This document shows, piece after piece, positions 1 to 11,411 of a stretch of DNA of 64,000 bases. The notes beneath the pieces are model-generated. The model did not search any database. It was not told where the DNA came from and worked only from the letters and a program-made list of their open reading frames with translations. The position numbers were made by a program, and so were the translations under genes. Within the stretch, counting starts at the first letter, position 1; the number at the start of each line of letters is the position of its first letter. The DNA comes from Cotesia glomerata (taxonomy: Eukaryota > Arthropoda > Insecta > Hymenoptera > Braconidae). Where the stretch lies: assembly GCF_020080835.1 (NCBI RefSeq), contig NC_058162.1, positions 14,108,122-14,172,121 on the forward strand, read 5' to 3'.

Positions 1-116
1 GTCTACTTTATTTTTAATTCATAAGCGTGAAATTATCTGACTCACAGAAATATCCGGTCTCGATTTATTTTAAATATTTATTTGTTTATTTTTTTTTCTT
101 AACCCGAAAAGGCAAA

Positions 117-723
117 CTTCTTGGCCCTGCTGATCAGGCCTGTCCATGTCTGTTCATGTCTGAAGCGGGAAATACGCTCAGGCCTGTTCATGTTTGAAGC
201 AATAAATATGCTCAGGCCTGTTCATGCCTGTCTATGCCTAGAAAAGTTAGTTAAATTTACCCTACGGTAGATTTTTAATGATAATCAAAATACTTTTATT
301 TATGGAATAATAAAACATACCGTTTATTGATAATTTACAAATCTATTAATCGAAATTAATGTACATACACTGAACATATTCAAAAATTTTTTCTTAGCAT
401 ATTTGGTTCTTAGCATGAACAGGCATGGGCAGGTACGATCGGGCCTGAGCATATTAAACGCTTGAGACATGAACAGACATGGACAGGCATGAATAGGCAT
501 AGACAGGTATGATCAGACCTGAGAGTATTTTACGCTTTAGACATGAACAGGCATGGACAGGTATGATCAGGCATGAGCGTATTTAACACTTCAGATATGA
601 ACAGGTATGACCATGTCTAATTTCAGGCCTGATCATACATGAACACTTGAACATGCATGAGCAGGTCTAATTTCAGGCCTGATCATACATGAACAGGCAT
701 GGTCAGGTCTGATCATTTTTTTC
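117..723. repeat. inverted array of ~60-bp 'AGGCCTGTTCATG' word repeats
   Basis: The block is built from variants of a short word. It reads mainly CAGGCCTGTTCATG on the left (about 130-240) and the reverse complement, CATGAACAGGCATG, on the right (about 405-720). On the right the unit is about 60 bp: ATGAACAGGCATGGACAGG, then TATGATCAGGCCTGAGC, then an A/T-rich piece ending in ACGCTT. The left arm holds the mirror image (AAGC-GGGAAATACGCTCAGG). The whole is therefore a large imperfect palindrome around an AT-rich centre (about 245-400). It ends near a T-run followed by CCGG. No coding potential is seen. It is probably a mobile or hairpin-forming repeat; the class is unknown. Confidence 0.75.
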
Positions 724-996
724 CGGTTAGATCTGATCAGACTTGCATAGTCAGAGATGTGATAAAAATTTTTTTCTTTGACGAAAAAAATTTTTTTGGT
801 CATCACAAAATGTGCAAAATTATTTTTATCATTACGTTTAAATAATTTTAGAATACAAAATTGGTTCCATTTCTTATGGGATGTTTTGGTCTGCTCTGCT
901 CCTGCCTAATATTAAAATCATTACTTATTTTATTATTTAAATAAATGTGATGCTATAATGAGATTCGGTTAAATAAGTAAATTAGGACTATCAAAA

Positions 997-1204
997 TCTA
1001 TACTAATATTATAAAGGGGAAAGATTTGATTGTTTGTTTATATGTTTGTTTGCATTGAATAGGCTTCGAAACTACTGAACCGATTTGAAAAATTTTTTCA
1101 GTGTTGGGAAGCTGGACTATTCCCGGGTGACATAGGCTATATTACATCATAATTGATGTTGAAATTTTTGTTAAATACCCGTGCGAAGCCGGGCGGACTG
1201 CTAG
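997..1204 (+). mobile_element. short non-autonomous Helitron-like element
   Basis: The element starts TCTATACTAATATTATAAAG, preceded by A. It ends CGAAGCCGGGCGGACTGCTAG, followed by T. A 5' TC end, a 3' CTAG end, a GC-rich palindromic sequence (CCCGTGCGAAGCCGGGCGG) just before the end, and A/T flanks are the Helitron hallmarks. The start and end match the type common in insect non-autonomous Helitrons. At 208 bp it carries no gene and would depend on a Rep/helicase supplied in trans. Confidence 0.75.
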
Positions 1205-1292
1205 TATATTATAAAATCAATTTTTGTATTATATTTATAATAAACTTATTTGATACGTCATGTACTTCATAGAATTGTTGTCACATAACACA

Positions 1293-1391
1293 GCAGGCGG
1301 GAACTTCAGGGTGCACAGATATCACCAAAGTTAAACAGCATTGAGCGCGGTTAGTAGTTGGATGGGTGACTGCTGGTGTTACAGCCGTACA
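1293..1391 (+). pseudogene. 5S rRNA-like sequence (5S pseudogene or 5S-derived SINE head)
   Basis: The core at 1321-1380 follows the internal RNA polymerase III promoter of 5S rRNA. It has an A-box-like AAGTTAAACAGCAT, an intermediate element, and a C-box-like GGTTAGTAGTTGGATGGGTG followed by AC. The preceding GATATCACC resembles the GATCACCGAAG of true 5S. The outer parts do not look like normal 5S ends (GCAGGCGGGAACTTC at the left, GTTACAGCCGT at the right), and no T-run terminator follows closely. This is therefore not a standard gene. It could be a decayed 5S copy or the head of a 5S-derived SINE. Confidence 0.6.
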
Positions 1392-1509
1392 ATTATATGT
1401 AACCATTTTTTTTTAATTTTAATTCATTATTGAGAATTGCGTGTAACTCTATCAAGAACTATATCCATAAAATTAAGCAAAATAATTAATTAAAAATAAC
1501 AATTGGCTT

Positions 1510-1605
1510 TCAGACCTGACCATGTCTGATCCGGCCTGATCAGGTCAATTCATGCCTGATCAGGCCTGAAACCATGTCTGTTCATGTCTGATCATTTTTT
1601 CCCGG
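1510..1605. repeat. second word-repeat block (CCTGATCAGGCCTGAAAC type)
   Basis: Repeated variants of GACCTGACCATGTCTGATC and CATGCCTGATCAGG fill about 95 bp, which ends TGATCATTTTTTCCCGGG. The words are the same as in 117-723, and so is the T-run/CCGG edge, so both blocks probably belong to one element family. Confidence 0.6.
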
Positions 1606-3530
1606 GATATACGTGAATCGACCTTGGGTTGTGTTTACTATAGCCCGGGCATGCAGCGTTTTTATGAATTAAGACCCGACACACACAAAAGTATAATAGA
1701 CAATAGATTTATAGTAATTATAAAGATTTATACACTGATAGATTCTTACTAAATATAATTTAAGTAATTTCTACTGAGAGTACATCTCAAATCTCATAAA
1801 GCGAGTGACATCAGTATAAATATCTTTACAGTAATGAGATTATAACTTTATAATTTTGTGATTAATAACGCATACAATACAGTTTGAGGAATTTTACCAT
1901 TGATAACGCATAAATAACAAATGAATTTGTATAAGAACGTGAGAATTTTTGTCAACGTGGAAATTATTCTTGCCGATTCAATAATTTATGAACAATTTTA
2001 TGTAGCTAAAATTTCACTTTCTGGATGTTTTAATGATTTTTTCTTTGAAATTATCGAATATTGAGTGAATTGATGGTTTATATTAAATTTTACATCGTTA
2101 TTCTGAGAGCAGCGTCCCTGTTCGGGCGCTATTTGAGACATAAATTTTTCCTATTCTGGAATTTACTAACTTAAACAATCAAGCCTTTCAGACAAGGATC
2201 TCGATCCTTTAAGCCTCTAAAAATGAGTTCCGCAGCTCTAAGGAATATTCCGATTCCGTAGACAAATGAACGATGTGTGTCTCGATTTATAATAGCAATA
2301 CGAACAAAAATTCTCACGCGTGCCAGTTAACTTATTTTATTTACTTACAATTAACTGCGGTGATAATCTTGTGTACTTTGATTGACCCTTGGGATTGAAC
2401 AATCATAGTAGAAGTATAGATAGATGATGATAATTCAGTAAAGATGTGTAGATGATAGTGATTATAACGAACAACTATATTATACAAAATATGCACTTTC
2501 AATATAAACTTATGATACTTCGGTAACGCAACTTAACAATAAAATAGAATAATTGTCACAATACAATGAATATTAATTAATGTTGATGACACGGTAATCC
2601 GTGGATATTTTATTAGAGAGTAGTCCTTGAGTCGATATAGCAGGAACCCCGTGACAGTGTAACTAAAAGAACCTCATAAGGTATAAAGAAGGATTTTTTA
2701 TGAGTAATAAAAAATATAAAAAACTGAAGGAAATTAAATGCAATTTTTCAAATTTTCCGATTTGGCATGATATGTCCCAATCGAACATACGTCCATTTGG
2801 CATCAGAATCGCATCAGAACTTCATGCACCTAGCTAATAAAGATATAGGGTGACATTCAATTACTTTTCTCAAAATTTCAATAAGCCCTGAGAATTCAAC
2901 AATTTAAAAAATTAGCCTTTTCTCTGTAAACAAATTCTGATAAATTTACATAATCAGTGTAAGATCACTATATTCAAGCGTCAATCATTAATCGAAAATT
3001 CTTTACCTGGAAATCGAGTCGTCAAAGTTTATTAATAAATATAAAAAAGTATGTATATTTATTTCTAAAAATAACAGTAGTCAAATAAGTTATCATGTAT
3101 TTACAAAAAACAAATTTATTTTACTTATTCTTAGAAGAAAATTCTATTATCACATTTTCTTTGTATTGGCGTTTAAATACTCCTCTTAAGCTGCTACGAA
3201 GCTTACTACATAATTTTCTTCTGACAGTGGCTGTAAATTTTGTACTTAAACATGAAATTGCAGAAATTGCAAATATTAAGTTGTACAATAACAGCAATTG
3301 GAAATTACTGAGCCATTTTATCTGTCCAAAATCTCCTAGGAGATCAAAGTTGGTCATACCTGCAACAATAAAGTACCTTGAGAAATGGAATTGATATACA
3401 AATAAATTGATATTTGATAATTATTGCTTTCATAAGTGTTTTGAGTTTTAAGAGGTATTATAAATCTATCTTGAAACCAATCTATTTACTGTTGAAAGTA
3501 TTTATTTATATTATTTGTAATGTTAAAATT
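1606..3530. other. AT-rich sequence without a recognisable gene
   Basis: No credible coding region, tRNA or TE protein was found here. Short open frames around 3095-3394 (both strands) are low-complexity and have no recognisable domain. The 1620-2680 part has the mixed composition of decayed LTR-type sequence, but no terminal repeats or primer site could be shown. Confidence 0.4.
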
Positions 3531-3537
3531 ACCCAGT

Positions 3538-3620
3538 ACGATAGTCGAGTCGTCTAAGTCACAGGTCTTAGGCTGCCCGACCAACAATACGGTTATGCTT
3601 GGGTTTGAATCGTAGCTATA
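3538..3620 (+). repeat. tRNA-like fragment (class II, Leu/Ser-like)
   Basis: An A-box-like AGTCGAGTCGTCTAAG is followed about 45 nt later by a B-box-like GGGTTTGAATCG. The spacing fits a class II tRNA with a variable arm. No acceptor stem can be closed, so it is read as a tRNA-derived SINE remnant, not a tRNA gene. Confidence 0.45.
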
Positions 3621-4263
3621 ACAGTTCAGAAGCCGGGAGATAAAATAGAAAATTAAAAGAAACATAAAAATCCCACGACAATAAAAAAAAAAAAAAAAAG
3701 TTTGGCCTTGCAGGCTATTTATCAAACTTATCTCTATATTTAAGCTCAAAATGTGTCAATAATTTTTTATTACAACGTCTTGAGCTCTTCGAGCTCACCA
3801 AAATAACTTTTAAGATTTTAGAGCCCAAAAATCTAGAAGTTGTATCTCGTGTAGTCAGATCGTGGGTAAGAACTACCACATCCCTAACGTCACGCACGCG
3901 TCATACACAAAGTCAGTTGATCGAAGCCGAGGGTAGCCGAGTTTAGCCCTCGAATAAAGGCGAATAATGCCCCCACCAATCAACATGGCGAAGGAACTTT
4001 ATTTTTATAAACAAGTGACGATTTTTGTAAAAATAAATAATAAAAATGATATTTTTGTTAGAGAACAATTATTGTTTATAATTATTTTTATCAATTGAAT
4101 AATTTTTTTTTTTTTTTTATTTATAATTAGTTAGAGTCAGTTTTAACTGCTGTGGTCATATCGCCGACTTTTAACTGTTGAGAGTGGTACGTTGGGTCTT
4201 TTGGGGTTGTGTAAATCTTAACCTACGCGGCAAGGGCCGAGTATCAACCAAGTTGGTTTCTAA

Positions 4264-4352
4264 GACGAGCTTGGGATTCGAACCCACGCCTGGCCGGTAA
4301 GTTAGTCCGAGTTCTCTATAGGCCATGCGCCTTAGACGACTCGGCTAACGTC
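4264..4352 (-). repeat. tRNA-like SINE head (class II, Leu/Ser-like)
   Basis: Read on the minus strand: GACGTTAGCCGAGTCGTCTA gives a Leu/Ser-like A box, and GCGTGGGTTCGAATCCCA is a perfect B box, with a variable-arm-sized spacer. Outer bases GACG and CGTC can pair. The anticodon loop is irregular, and the flanks show no leader or T-terminator. It is probably the promoter part of a SINE. Confidence 0.55.
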
Positions 4353-4593
4353 ACCGGTTATTGACCGGAGAACATATAAAGATAATTGAATAATTATTTT
4401 TTAACATTAAGAATAAATTTTCGTTGCAACTGAATATCTTCATTAATATTTTCACTCGTCCACTTATAATAGGTATCTATATGATAATAATGGTTATTTT
4501 TAACGATAATAACTAGTAGTACAAAGTTTTACTCGAAATTTCAAACGCAATTAATATACAAGCTCCTACTATTGCATTTTTTTACAGTAATCG

Positions 4594-4680
4594 ACGACGT
4601 TGGACGAGGAGTCAAAGTGCTCATTCTTAGTCTGCCCGCACAACGAGTCGACAGGCGAGAGTTCGAGCCTTGGCTCCGGG
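4594..4680 (+). repeat. tRNA-like fragment
   Basis: GACGTTGGACGAGGAGTC resembles a mutated Leu/Ser A box, and GAGAGTTCGAGCCTTGG a B box. It shares the words 'TCTTAG-CTGCCCG' with the fragment at 3538-3620, so the two are probably copies of one family. A short open frame across it (4572-4889) is not believed to be protein-coding. Confidence 0.4.
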
Positions 4681-4989
4681 TCACATCGGCAGCCGACTGT
4701 ACCGACATAGTTTCCTCTCTGGTTTCCCTATGTCACTGTGCCAATATCATCAGATTAGACGCGAGTTCAATACGGTACAGTATTGCACAAGTCAATCAAC
4801 AGCTGCATATGCCTAACGCGGAAAAAATTCACACACGCCAAACTAAATGCCAATTAACATGTGTGATCTATGAAAAGCAGTATAACTAGTTAAAAATTTT
4901 ATTTCCAAAAGCTTAATGGACGCACAGAATATCTTTTAGCTTAAAATACTGAAAACCGCTCGGTCAAATACTCGCCTGAGCTTTATTTT

Positions 4990-5094
4990 TTTTCTTCCCT
5001 TTCAAAATTCTGTGATATGGCCTAATATGTTAATATATGACCATACCAAAATTCTTGATATGTCGATTAATGGCCTGATATATCCTGACATAGA

Positions 5095-5166
<72 letters not shown>
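4990..5166. repeat. GATATGGCCTAATATG word repeats followed by (TA)n
   Basis: Positions 5010-5095 repeat variants of GATATGGCCTAATATG / GGCCTGATATATCC on both strands, similar in style to 28757-28870. Positions 5096-5166 are a TA microsatellite of about 35 units, which is the landing site of the TIR element that follows. Open frames across the TA run only translate Tyr-Ile repeats. Confidence 0.6.
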
Positions 5167-5167
<1 letters not shown>

Positions 5168-5436
5168 TAGGGTGGTCGTTAAAATTTAAATTTTTTCCGA
5201 CGCCCAAAAAAATCCTTCCTTTTGACGAAAAACTATGCGAAAAATTATGCTTTTCGATTTTAAACAAAAAGAACACGTGCCTCCGGTCAATTGAAGTTCA
5301 TTTTTCGATAAAATGATAGTTTTTTAAAATATTTGTCACAGTTTTTAAATTTGGGCAAAAAATCATCAAAACAGGCTTGTAGGAAATTAAATTTTCTACT
5401 AAAGGTTTCTTTCGGTTTTAGATAATGTTCATATAC

Positions 5437-7121
5437 TGTTGAAGTCATCGGCTCATGCGTGTCATCCTACCTATAACTACTGTCCCATCATTATCACTAT
5501 AGCATAAGAATGCAATTGTACTAGTCAGTAAGTTAGTCTGTTATAATAAACCATCAGGTATGGATGCATAACGGCTCCTTGTAACTACTCATTCACCCAG
5601 TATCCAATACAGATCCCAACAGGTTATGGGCCCAGGAACCGGGTTTGGGTAATGAGGTAGACAAGTAAAAGTAAGGTCAAGTTAACATAAGGGTTTTAGT
5701 TAACTTGAAATAAGGTTAAAGTAAAGTGAAGCACGGTAAAGTGCATAAAGTTAAAGTCAAGTAAAGTCAAGTTAACATAAGGTTCGTAGTTAACTTGAAT
5801 AAAGTAAAGTAAAGTAAAGTTAAGGTGTTATAATTGAGAGTTCGCTATTTCCTGTAGCTAAGGTGCTAATAATTGAGCGGTACGCTATTTCCTGTAGCTA
5901 AGGTGCTAATAATTGAGTGGTACGCTATTTCCTGTAGCTAAGGTGTTATAATTGAGCAACTCGTAATTAAACAAAGTTAAAGTAAAGTTGAAGTAAAGCT
6001 AAAGAGAAACACGGTAAAGTGCATAAAGTCGAAGTCAAGTTAGAGCATACAGCAGAATTAAGTAAAGTTTGAAGTTAAGTTCCAGTACAGCATAATCAAA
6101 TAAAATTGCAGTCAATACTGAATAAAATGAAGTTGAATAAATTTGAAGTCGAGTCACAGCCTACAGTGGATCAAGTAAAGTTGCAGTCAAGTTCCAGTGG
6201 TACAGTCAAATTAAATCAAATGCAGTTGAGTCACAGTCAAGTTAAATCAAGTGAAGTTGAGTCAAAGTAAAGTTGCAATACAGCAAAGTCAAGTCGCAGT
6301 GAAGTGTGGAGTCCATAGCCAAGTCTAGTCGCAGTAAGGGTCATAGTCAAGTCAAGTTCCAGTACAGCTTAAATCAAATGCAGTTAAGTCAAAGTACAGC
6401 ATAGCCAATTCTATTCGCAGTTAAATATAAGTGAAGAAGAAGTATAAGCAGTAAATTCGCCAAAGTAGACATCTACCATAGTTTTGGAAGCCACCTATGA
6501 GTCACCAATTTATCACCACTTTGGAATTTAGAATTTGATAATCACATTAAAGACAAGGCATGACATCAGGCGGTCATAGTTCGGAGGATCATCTGTGATT
6601 ATCCGTGATCACCATAATGCAGCGGTTCAGGGGAAGTCTCAAATGAACAGCGTTCACATATTGAAAAAAAAAAAAATAATCCTAATAATCTAATCCTATT
6701 CATTAATATTGTAAAGGCCCTTCTGGCATTACTTTTATAATATATTATTTAGTTGATACATTATTATTAATTGACGCATTATTGTATACTTTAGATTCTG
6801 GCATTTACTCATACTAATTTTATAAATCATTATTATTAATTGACCATTATTATTATTATTATTATCATTATTATCATATACTCTGTGCGAATTTTGATAA
6901 ATGTAAGAATTCACGCATGTCACCGTTGAGGGGAAGTGTTGAAGTCATCGGCTCATGCGTGTCATCCTACCTATAACTACTGTCCCATCATTATCACTAT
7001 AGCATAAGAATGCAATTGTACTAGTCAGTAAGTTAGTCTGTTATAATAAACCATCAGGTATGGATGCATAACGACTCCTTGTAACTACTCATTCACCCAG
7101 TATCCACTACAGATCCCAATA
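5437..7121 (+). mobile_element. complete miniature LTR retrotransposon (TRIM), Copia-type primer site
   Basis: Two 185-bp direct repeats (5437-5621 and 6937-7121) differ at only three positions and run TGTTGAAG...CCCAACA (CCCAATA in the right copy). They are flanked by the 5-bp duplication TATAC (5432-5436; 7122-7126). Directly after the left LTR, 5622-5635 reads GGTTATGGGCCCAG, the primer site that copia uses with an internal fragment of initiator tRNA-Met. A polypurine tract, GAGGGGAAG, directly precedes the right LTR. The 1.3-kb interior has no gag or pol, only AAGTAAAGTCAAGTT-like simple repeats. It must therefore have moved in trans. The interrupted TIR arm lines up perfectly once this insertion is removed. 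Confidence 0.92.
5822..5955. repeat. ~45-bp tandem repeat inside the miniature LTR element
   Basis: About three and a half copies of a unit containing CGCTATTTCCTGTAGCTAAG and GTGCTAATAATTGAG follow one another. Around them are looser AAAGTAAAGT/CAAGTT repeats (about 5660-6440), which replace coding sequence in this element. Confidence 0.7.
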
Positions 7122-7517
7122 TATACATCGAGATAATTTTATTAGTTTACTTATAAACTCTATTAAGTCAGTCATTTTTGCACTAAAAACTTTATATTTC
7201 CGGAAATATGAAGAATTCTCTCAAAATATCTTGAATTTTAGATATTTTCTTCAAATTTTGACATGGGTAAATGATTTTTAACCCGTCAGCACTCACGTTA
7301 TAAGCATTTTGCTTACACAACAACATCCGACTTATAGAGCGGCGCTGTAGCGCAAGTGAGACACTAAAATTCACGTGAGTTCTGACGGGTTAAAATGAAA
7401 TCTTGATCGGTAAGTTATCTACAACTAATCTTGTTCATATTTCCATTTGGGAGAGTAGAGCGCCTTTCTGTAAGGTCTAGACTATTAAATTGGTCTAAAT
7501 CTATAAATTAAGATTAA

Positions 7518-8240
7518 ATAATGCTGTAAAGCGGGAAAGAAGAGGAGTTAAGATAATTATTACGTAAAGCGTTCCATATTCACGTAACAGGATAATTGGG
7601 AGGAAGGGATTGAGACAGGAATTGGAAAAGACCTTCTTAACCTAAGTTCATAGAATATGCGAGAAAAAATTCGGATCGCTCGGACTGGGACTCGAACCCA
7701 GAACCTTCTGAAGACATGTCAGCTATTCTCCCACGCAAAATCGTGAGGCGTTCCACATTTTTAAAATTAATTTTAAAAATAAGATAATGCTGTGAAGCGG
7801 GAAAGAATAGAAGTTACGGTAATTATAACGTTAAGCGTTCCACATTCACGCAACAGGATAGTTGAGAGGAAAGGATTGAGAAAGAATTGGAAAGAACCTT
7901 CTTAATAAGAGCTTATAGAATATGCAAGAAAAAATTTGGATAGCTCGGACTGGGATTCGAACCCAGAACCTTCCGAAGACATGTCAGCTACTTTACCACT
8001 TGAGTTAACCGGTCTATACCAAATTTCCTTTTTGTTTATTCTATATACATTAAGCCACATCGTCCATCTTACGTTCCACATTTTGAAAATTAAATAATGC
8101 TCTGAAGCTGGAAAGAATGGGAGTTACGGTAATTATTACGTAAAGCGTTCCATATTCACGTAACAGGATAATTGGGAGGAAGGTATTGAGATAGGAATTG
8201 GAAAGGACCTTCTTACTGTGAGTTTATAGAATATGCAAGA
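7518..8240 (-). repeat. three tRNA-derived SINE copies in tandem
   Basis: Three minus-strand copies end in the same tail, written on the plus strand as TAATGCTGTRAAGCGGGAAA: 7518-7740, 7784-8082 and 8092-8240 (tail only). The first two hold a tRNA-like head. On the minus strand this is an A-box-like TAACTCAAGTGGTAAAGTAG and the B box GGTTCGAATCC, with the fold closed by GGTTCTGGG-type arms. The head is preceded by TCTATATACATTAAGCCACA-type leader sequence. The same family recurs at 48725-49513. Anticodon and acceptor stems are degenerate, so these are SINEs, not tRNA genes. Confidence 0.75.
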
Positions 8241-8600
8241 AAAAATTGTTTATGTTTTCAGAAAAATAAAGTTTTTAGTGCTAAAACGACTGACTTAATA
8301 GAGTTTATAAGTTACTAATAAGATTATCTCGATGGATATGAACTTCATCTAAAACCGAAAGAAACTCTTTTGTAGAAAATTTAATTTCTTACAAGCCTGT
8401 TTTGATGATTTTTTATCCAAATTCAAATACTGTGACAAATATTTAAAAAAACTATGATTTTATCGAAAAAAGAACTTCAATTGACCGGAGGCACGTGTTC
8501 TTTTTTTTTAAAATCAAAAAGCAAAATTTTTCCCGTAGTTTGTTATCAAAAGGAAGGATTTTTTTGGGCGTCGGAAAAAATTTAATTTTTAACGACCACC

Positions 8601-8633
<33 letters not shown>

Positions 8634-8635
<2 letters not shown>

Positions 8636-9667
8636 AATGAGTGAGTTAAATCATATTTAACAAAAAGAAAGCAGTCGGTGCGCTCAAATAAAAATATCTC
8701 ATCATGGGAAGAAATAGTGAGTGGTGTACCTCAAGGTAGCGTACTTGGACCGTTATTATTCTCACTATATATTGCGGATCTAGCTAAACGTTTGGATTGC
8801 CAATATCTTTTTTATGCAGACGATTTATTGATATATCTTTCTTGCCATCTTTCGCAGATCAATGAGTGTGTAGCCAAACTTAACAGTGAGATAATAAAAA
8901 TTATTAATTGGTGTAAAATCAATTGTCTAAAATTGAATCCTAAAAAGACAAGTGCAATTATTTGTGGAAGTAAAGTAGAGGTCAGTAGTAATGAGTGTCA
9001 ATTGGCCAACAAGATTGTTGTAGAGGGTTGTGTTATTCCTTATTGAAGCACTATAAAATATCTTGGAGTGATAATAGACAATACTCTCTCATGGGAGAGT
9101 CAAGAAAGAAGTGTTTGTAACCGTGCAATGAGTATTCTAGCACAATTAAAAATAAATAATTAAATATTCAATGAACGTCTGCGTATTAAACTTGTAACTA
9201 CATTAATAACTCCAAGCTTTGACTATTGTTGCGCGACGTTTACGAATATTTCGAATAAATTGCAATTAAAGTTACAGAGGAAGTTGAATTCATGTATTAG
9301 ATTTATCTACAAAATTCCAAAGTACGAACATGTAACTCCTTACTTCAAAAAATTAGGTTGGCTAAAGCTTGGAGCAAGACGGGACTATTTCATTGCCTGT
9401 TTGTTTTATAAAGAAATTAGACTAAATTATCGACAGCAATTTGGCTCAAAATTAAATTTTTTACCGGTGGCATTGCGTAGAGGTGATGTCAGAGAGGACT
9501 ATCTCTGCCTACTACAGACGAATTGTGTCATATATGACAATTCATTTTTAGTTGATGGCATACGAATTTGGAATGCTCTGCCAGCTGAGACTGTGGCTGA
9601 GGATAATTTGGTTGAATTTAAAAATGCTTGCTTCAATCATTTCTTTCAATGTGATACTCAAATTTGA
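8634..9667 (+). pseudogene. 5'-truncated non-LTR retrotransposon reverse transcriptase
   Basis: One reading frame from about 8645 to 9667 encodes the C-terminal half of a LINE polymerase. It begins with a KSYLTKRKQSV motif, then GVPQGSVLGPLLF (RT block) and the catalytic FYADDLLIY (YADD). The thumb and C-terminal region follows, with KYLGVIIDNTLSW, a long conserved segment with RRGDVREDYL, and GIRIWNALPAE. Two in-frame stop codons (TGA near 9044, TAA near 9163) kill it. The 5' part (ORF1, endonuclease, first RT blocks) is absent and the copy begins at a TA microsatellite. The copy at 28880-29976 shares the C-terminal region closely. It is an endonuclease-type LINE of the jockey/CR1-like kind; the clade is not settled. 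Confidence 0.85.
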
Positions 9668-9762
9668 ATTAAATTAAATTATATTCAAATTTGATTTTCA
9701 CTTTCAATTCCAATTAGAATTTTTGAATACCTATGCGTCTTAGATTTATTTATAATTATTAG

Positions 9763-9903
9763 TAGATTTCATAGAAATCTAACTATTGCATTGGTCCTCA
9801 TGACGGAACTTTTGAAAAATTTTGCTATATTTCGACTCAGCTCGTCAAGCGAATTCAGAAAATGCATATGGTTCAAAAGTTTATATATGTATGTATATAT
9901 ATA
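9763..9903 (+). repeat. interspersed repeat (CTATTGCATTGGTCCTCATG type)
   Basis: The run from ATTTCATAGAAATCTAACTA through ATGCATATGGTTCAAAAGTT recurs at 40070-40205 (plus) and 39716-39838 (minus). Here it is followed by TATG/TA microsatellite, in which the next TIR element begins. No coding content. Positions 9668-9762 are LINE 3' sequence without other features. Confidence 0.65.
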
Positions 9904-11411
9904 TTAGACTGGGCCAAAAAAACTGACTATTTTTTTTTTCTATCGATACTGTGAAAATATCATTCATGATGATAAAAAAAAATTATTGTGCAAGTTTGAG
10001 TCCTTAATAATAATATTAAGGGGTGTATCGTTACGACTATTGATTTTTCAACAGTAATCGCATTTTTTACTCAAAACTCGTTAATTATCTATCTGAAAAA
10101 TTTTAGCGATATGTATTCTTATAGGAAATTAAATTTCCTAAAAAAAAGTTATCTTTGTAAATTACTGTAAAACAAGCCGTTTCCTTGTAATCATGCCTTA
10201 AACAAAGATTTATTTTTTCAATTTTGCGTTTCAATTTTGGATTTTTGTAGCTACCAGAAATATCAATATTTTTACAATTTAAAATACTTATTTTCAAAGG
10301 AAATTTAATGCTCTACAAAAAAGGTCTCTTAACATTTTTGATTAAATTCACTCCTTTCAAAGTTATTCGACGTTGAAGTTAAATTCAAAAATAATTTATC
10401 GTTTTTTTCGCGTTACACATGATTTTTTCCTTTTGATTGAAAAATTTATGACTTTAATATTGAGAATAATTTTTTTTTGTTGGAAGACTAAATTTTTTTT
10501 ATAAAATCATAATTTACCAATGTATTATTTTGCTTTTTAACGATTAATTATCGACATAAATTCATTTTTACTGTATTTAACTAACTCCAATAGTAAAATA
10601 AATTCGGTCCCTTTATTATAAATTATTTATTTGTATAGGGATATATTTTTTTCTATAAACTTACACTTTTAAACTTCCGTTTTTAGCCCTCTTGTTGTTT
10701 TGTCCTTTTTAATGTCAACGAGAATTTAATTTTACTCTCCCTCCACGATTACATTTGTAAGTGTTTATTAGCGAAGTCGACCACCTGAAAATGACCTTGA
10801 AAGTTTCACGTTACAGCGCTGCGAGTTATCGTGAGCTTTTCCGTAATCTGTTACCGAAGCTGAAAACATAGCCTTCCTTTCTCCCACCACCTTGCTTCTA
10901 TTATTGCGCTTTTCAAAAAAGGGAATACTATCCGTGTATAATAACTTTGATTTCCTTTGATCGGAAAATGACCTTGATTGTTATACGCTACAGCGCTGCC
11001 TTTCTTCACGCCAAAGCGCTGCGAGGTATCGTGAGCTTTTCCGTAATCTATTACTGAAGCTGAAAATATAGCCTTTCTTCACTCCCACCCCCTGCTTTTT
11101 ATCATTGCATTGTTCATAAATGAATACTCTTTGTGCATAATTACTTTGATTCTATTCTTCATTGTGCAAAGTAACTTAAACGTTGTCAACGCAAATTTGA
11201 GTTTTCATTAAGTATTTATTTATTGTTTGGTATATAATTTTCTTCTTTATTTCTTTAGATTGTTTAATTGTAATTGATAGTTTGAATTTATTTATGGTAT
11301 CTAATTGTTTCAGTATTACAAATTAAGCGTTTAGTTAATTCTGTGTTTGTGAATTGTTTCATTACGTTACTTTGTAACGTTTAAGTTCGATTTGATAAAA
11401 AACTCGCCACT

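Larger units (their letters stand above)
5167..8604. mobile_element. TTAGGG-terminal long-TIR DNA transposon, no gene, in (TA)n
   Basis: The left end is TTAGGGTGGTCGTTAAAATT and the right end is its reverse complement, ending GACCACCCTAA. Both edges lie in TA microsatellites (5096-5166; 8605-8632). The arms can be matched for about 270 bp up to an LTR-element insertion at 5437, and resume after it at 7127 with matching inverted sequence at about 8300-8345. Each arm carries the group's subterminal motif (GTAGGAAATTAAATTTTCTAC, left about 5380-5400). No transposase remains. The interior holds tRNA-derived SINEs. The outermost TA is the likely target duplication. Confidence 0.85.

Noticed and set aside
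3095..3394. Possible small gene near 3.1-3.4 kb on either strand
   Set aside because: Low-complexity frames on both strands, no splice context, no recognisable motif.
4572..4889. 105-codon plus-strand frame
   Set aside because: It runs across a tRNA-like repeat and has no domain or homologue that I recognise.
5167..5175. TTAGG at the transposon ends as insect telomere repeat
   Set aside because: Only one unit, followed by GTG and unique sequence; no tandem TTAGG array. The likeness is treated as coincidence.
5067..5276. Open frames of Tyr-Ile repeats over TA runs (also 16181-16483 and 19726-19959)
   Set aside because: Pure translations of TA microsatellite plus TIR sequence; no protein evidence.
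5822..5955. CRISPR-like regular repeats
   Set aside because: The repeats are tandem without unique spacers and lie within a eukaryotic LTR element.
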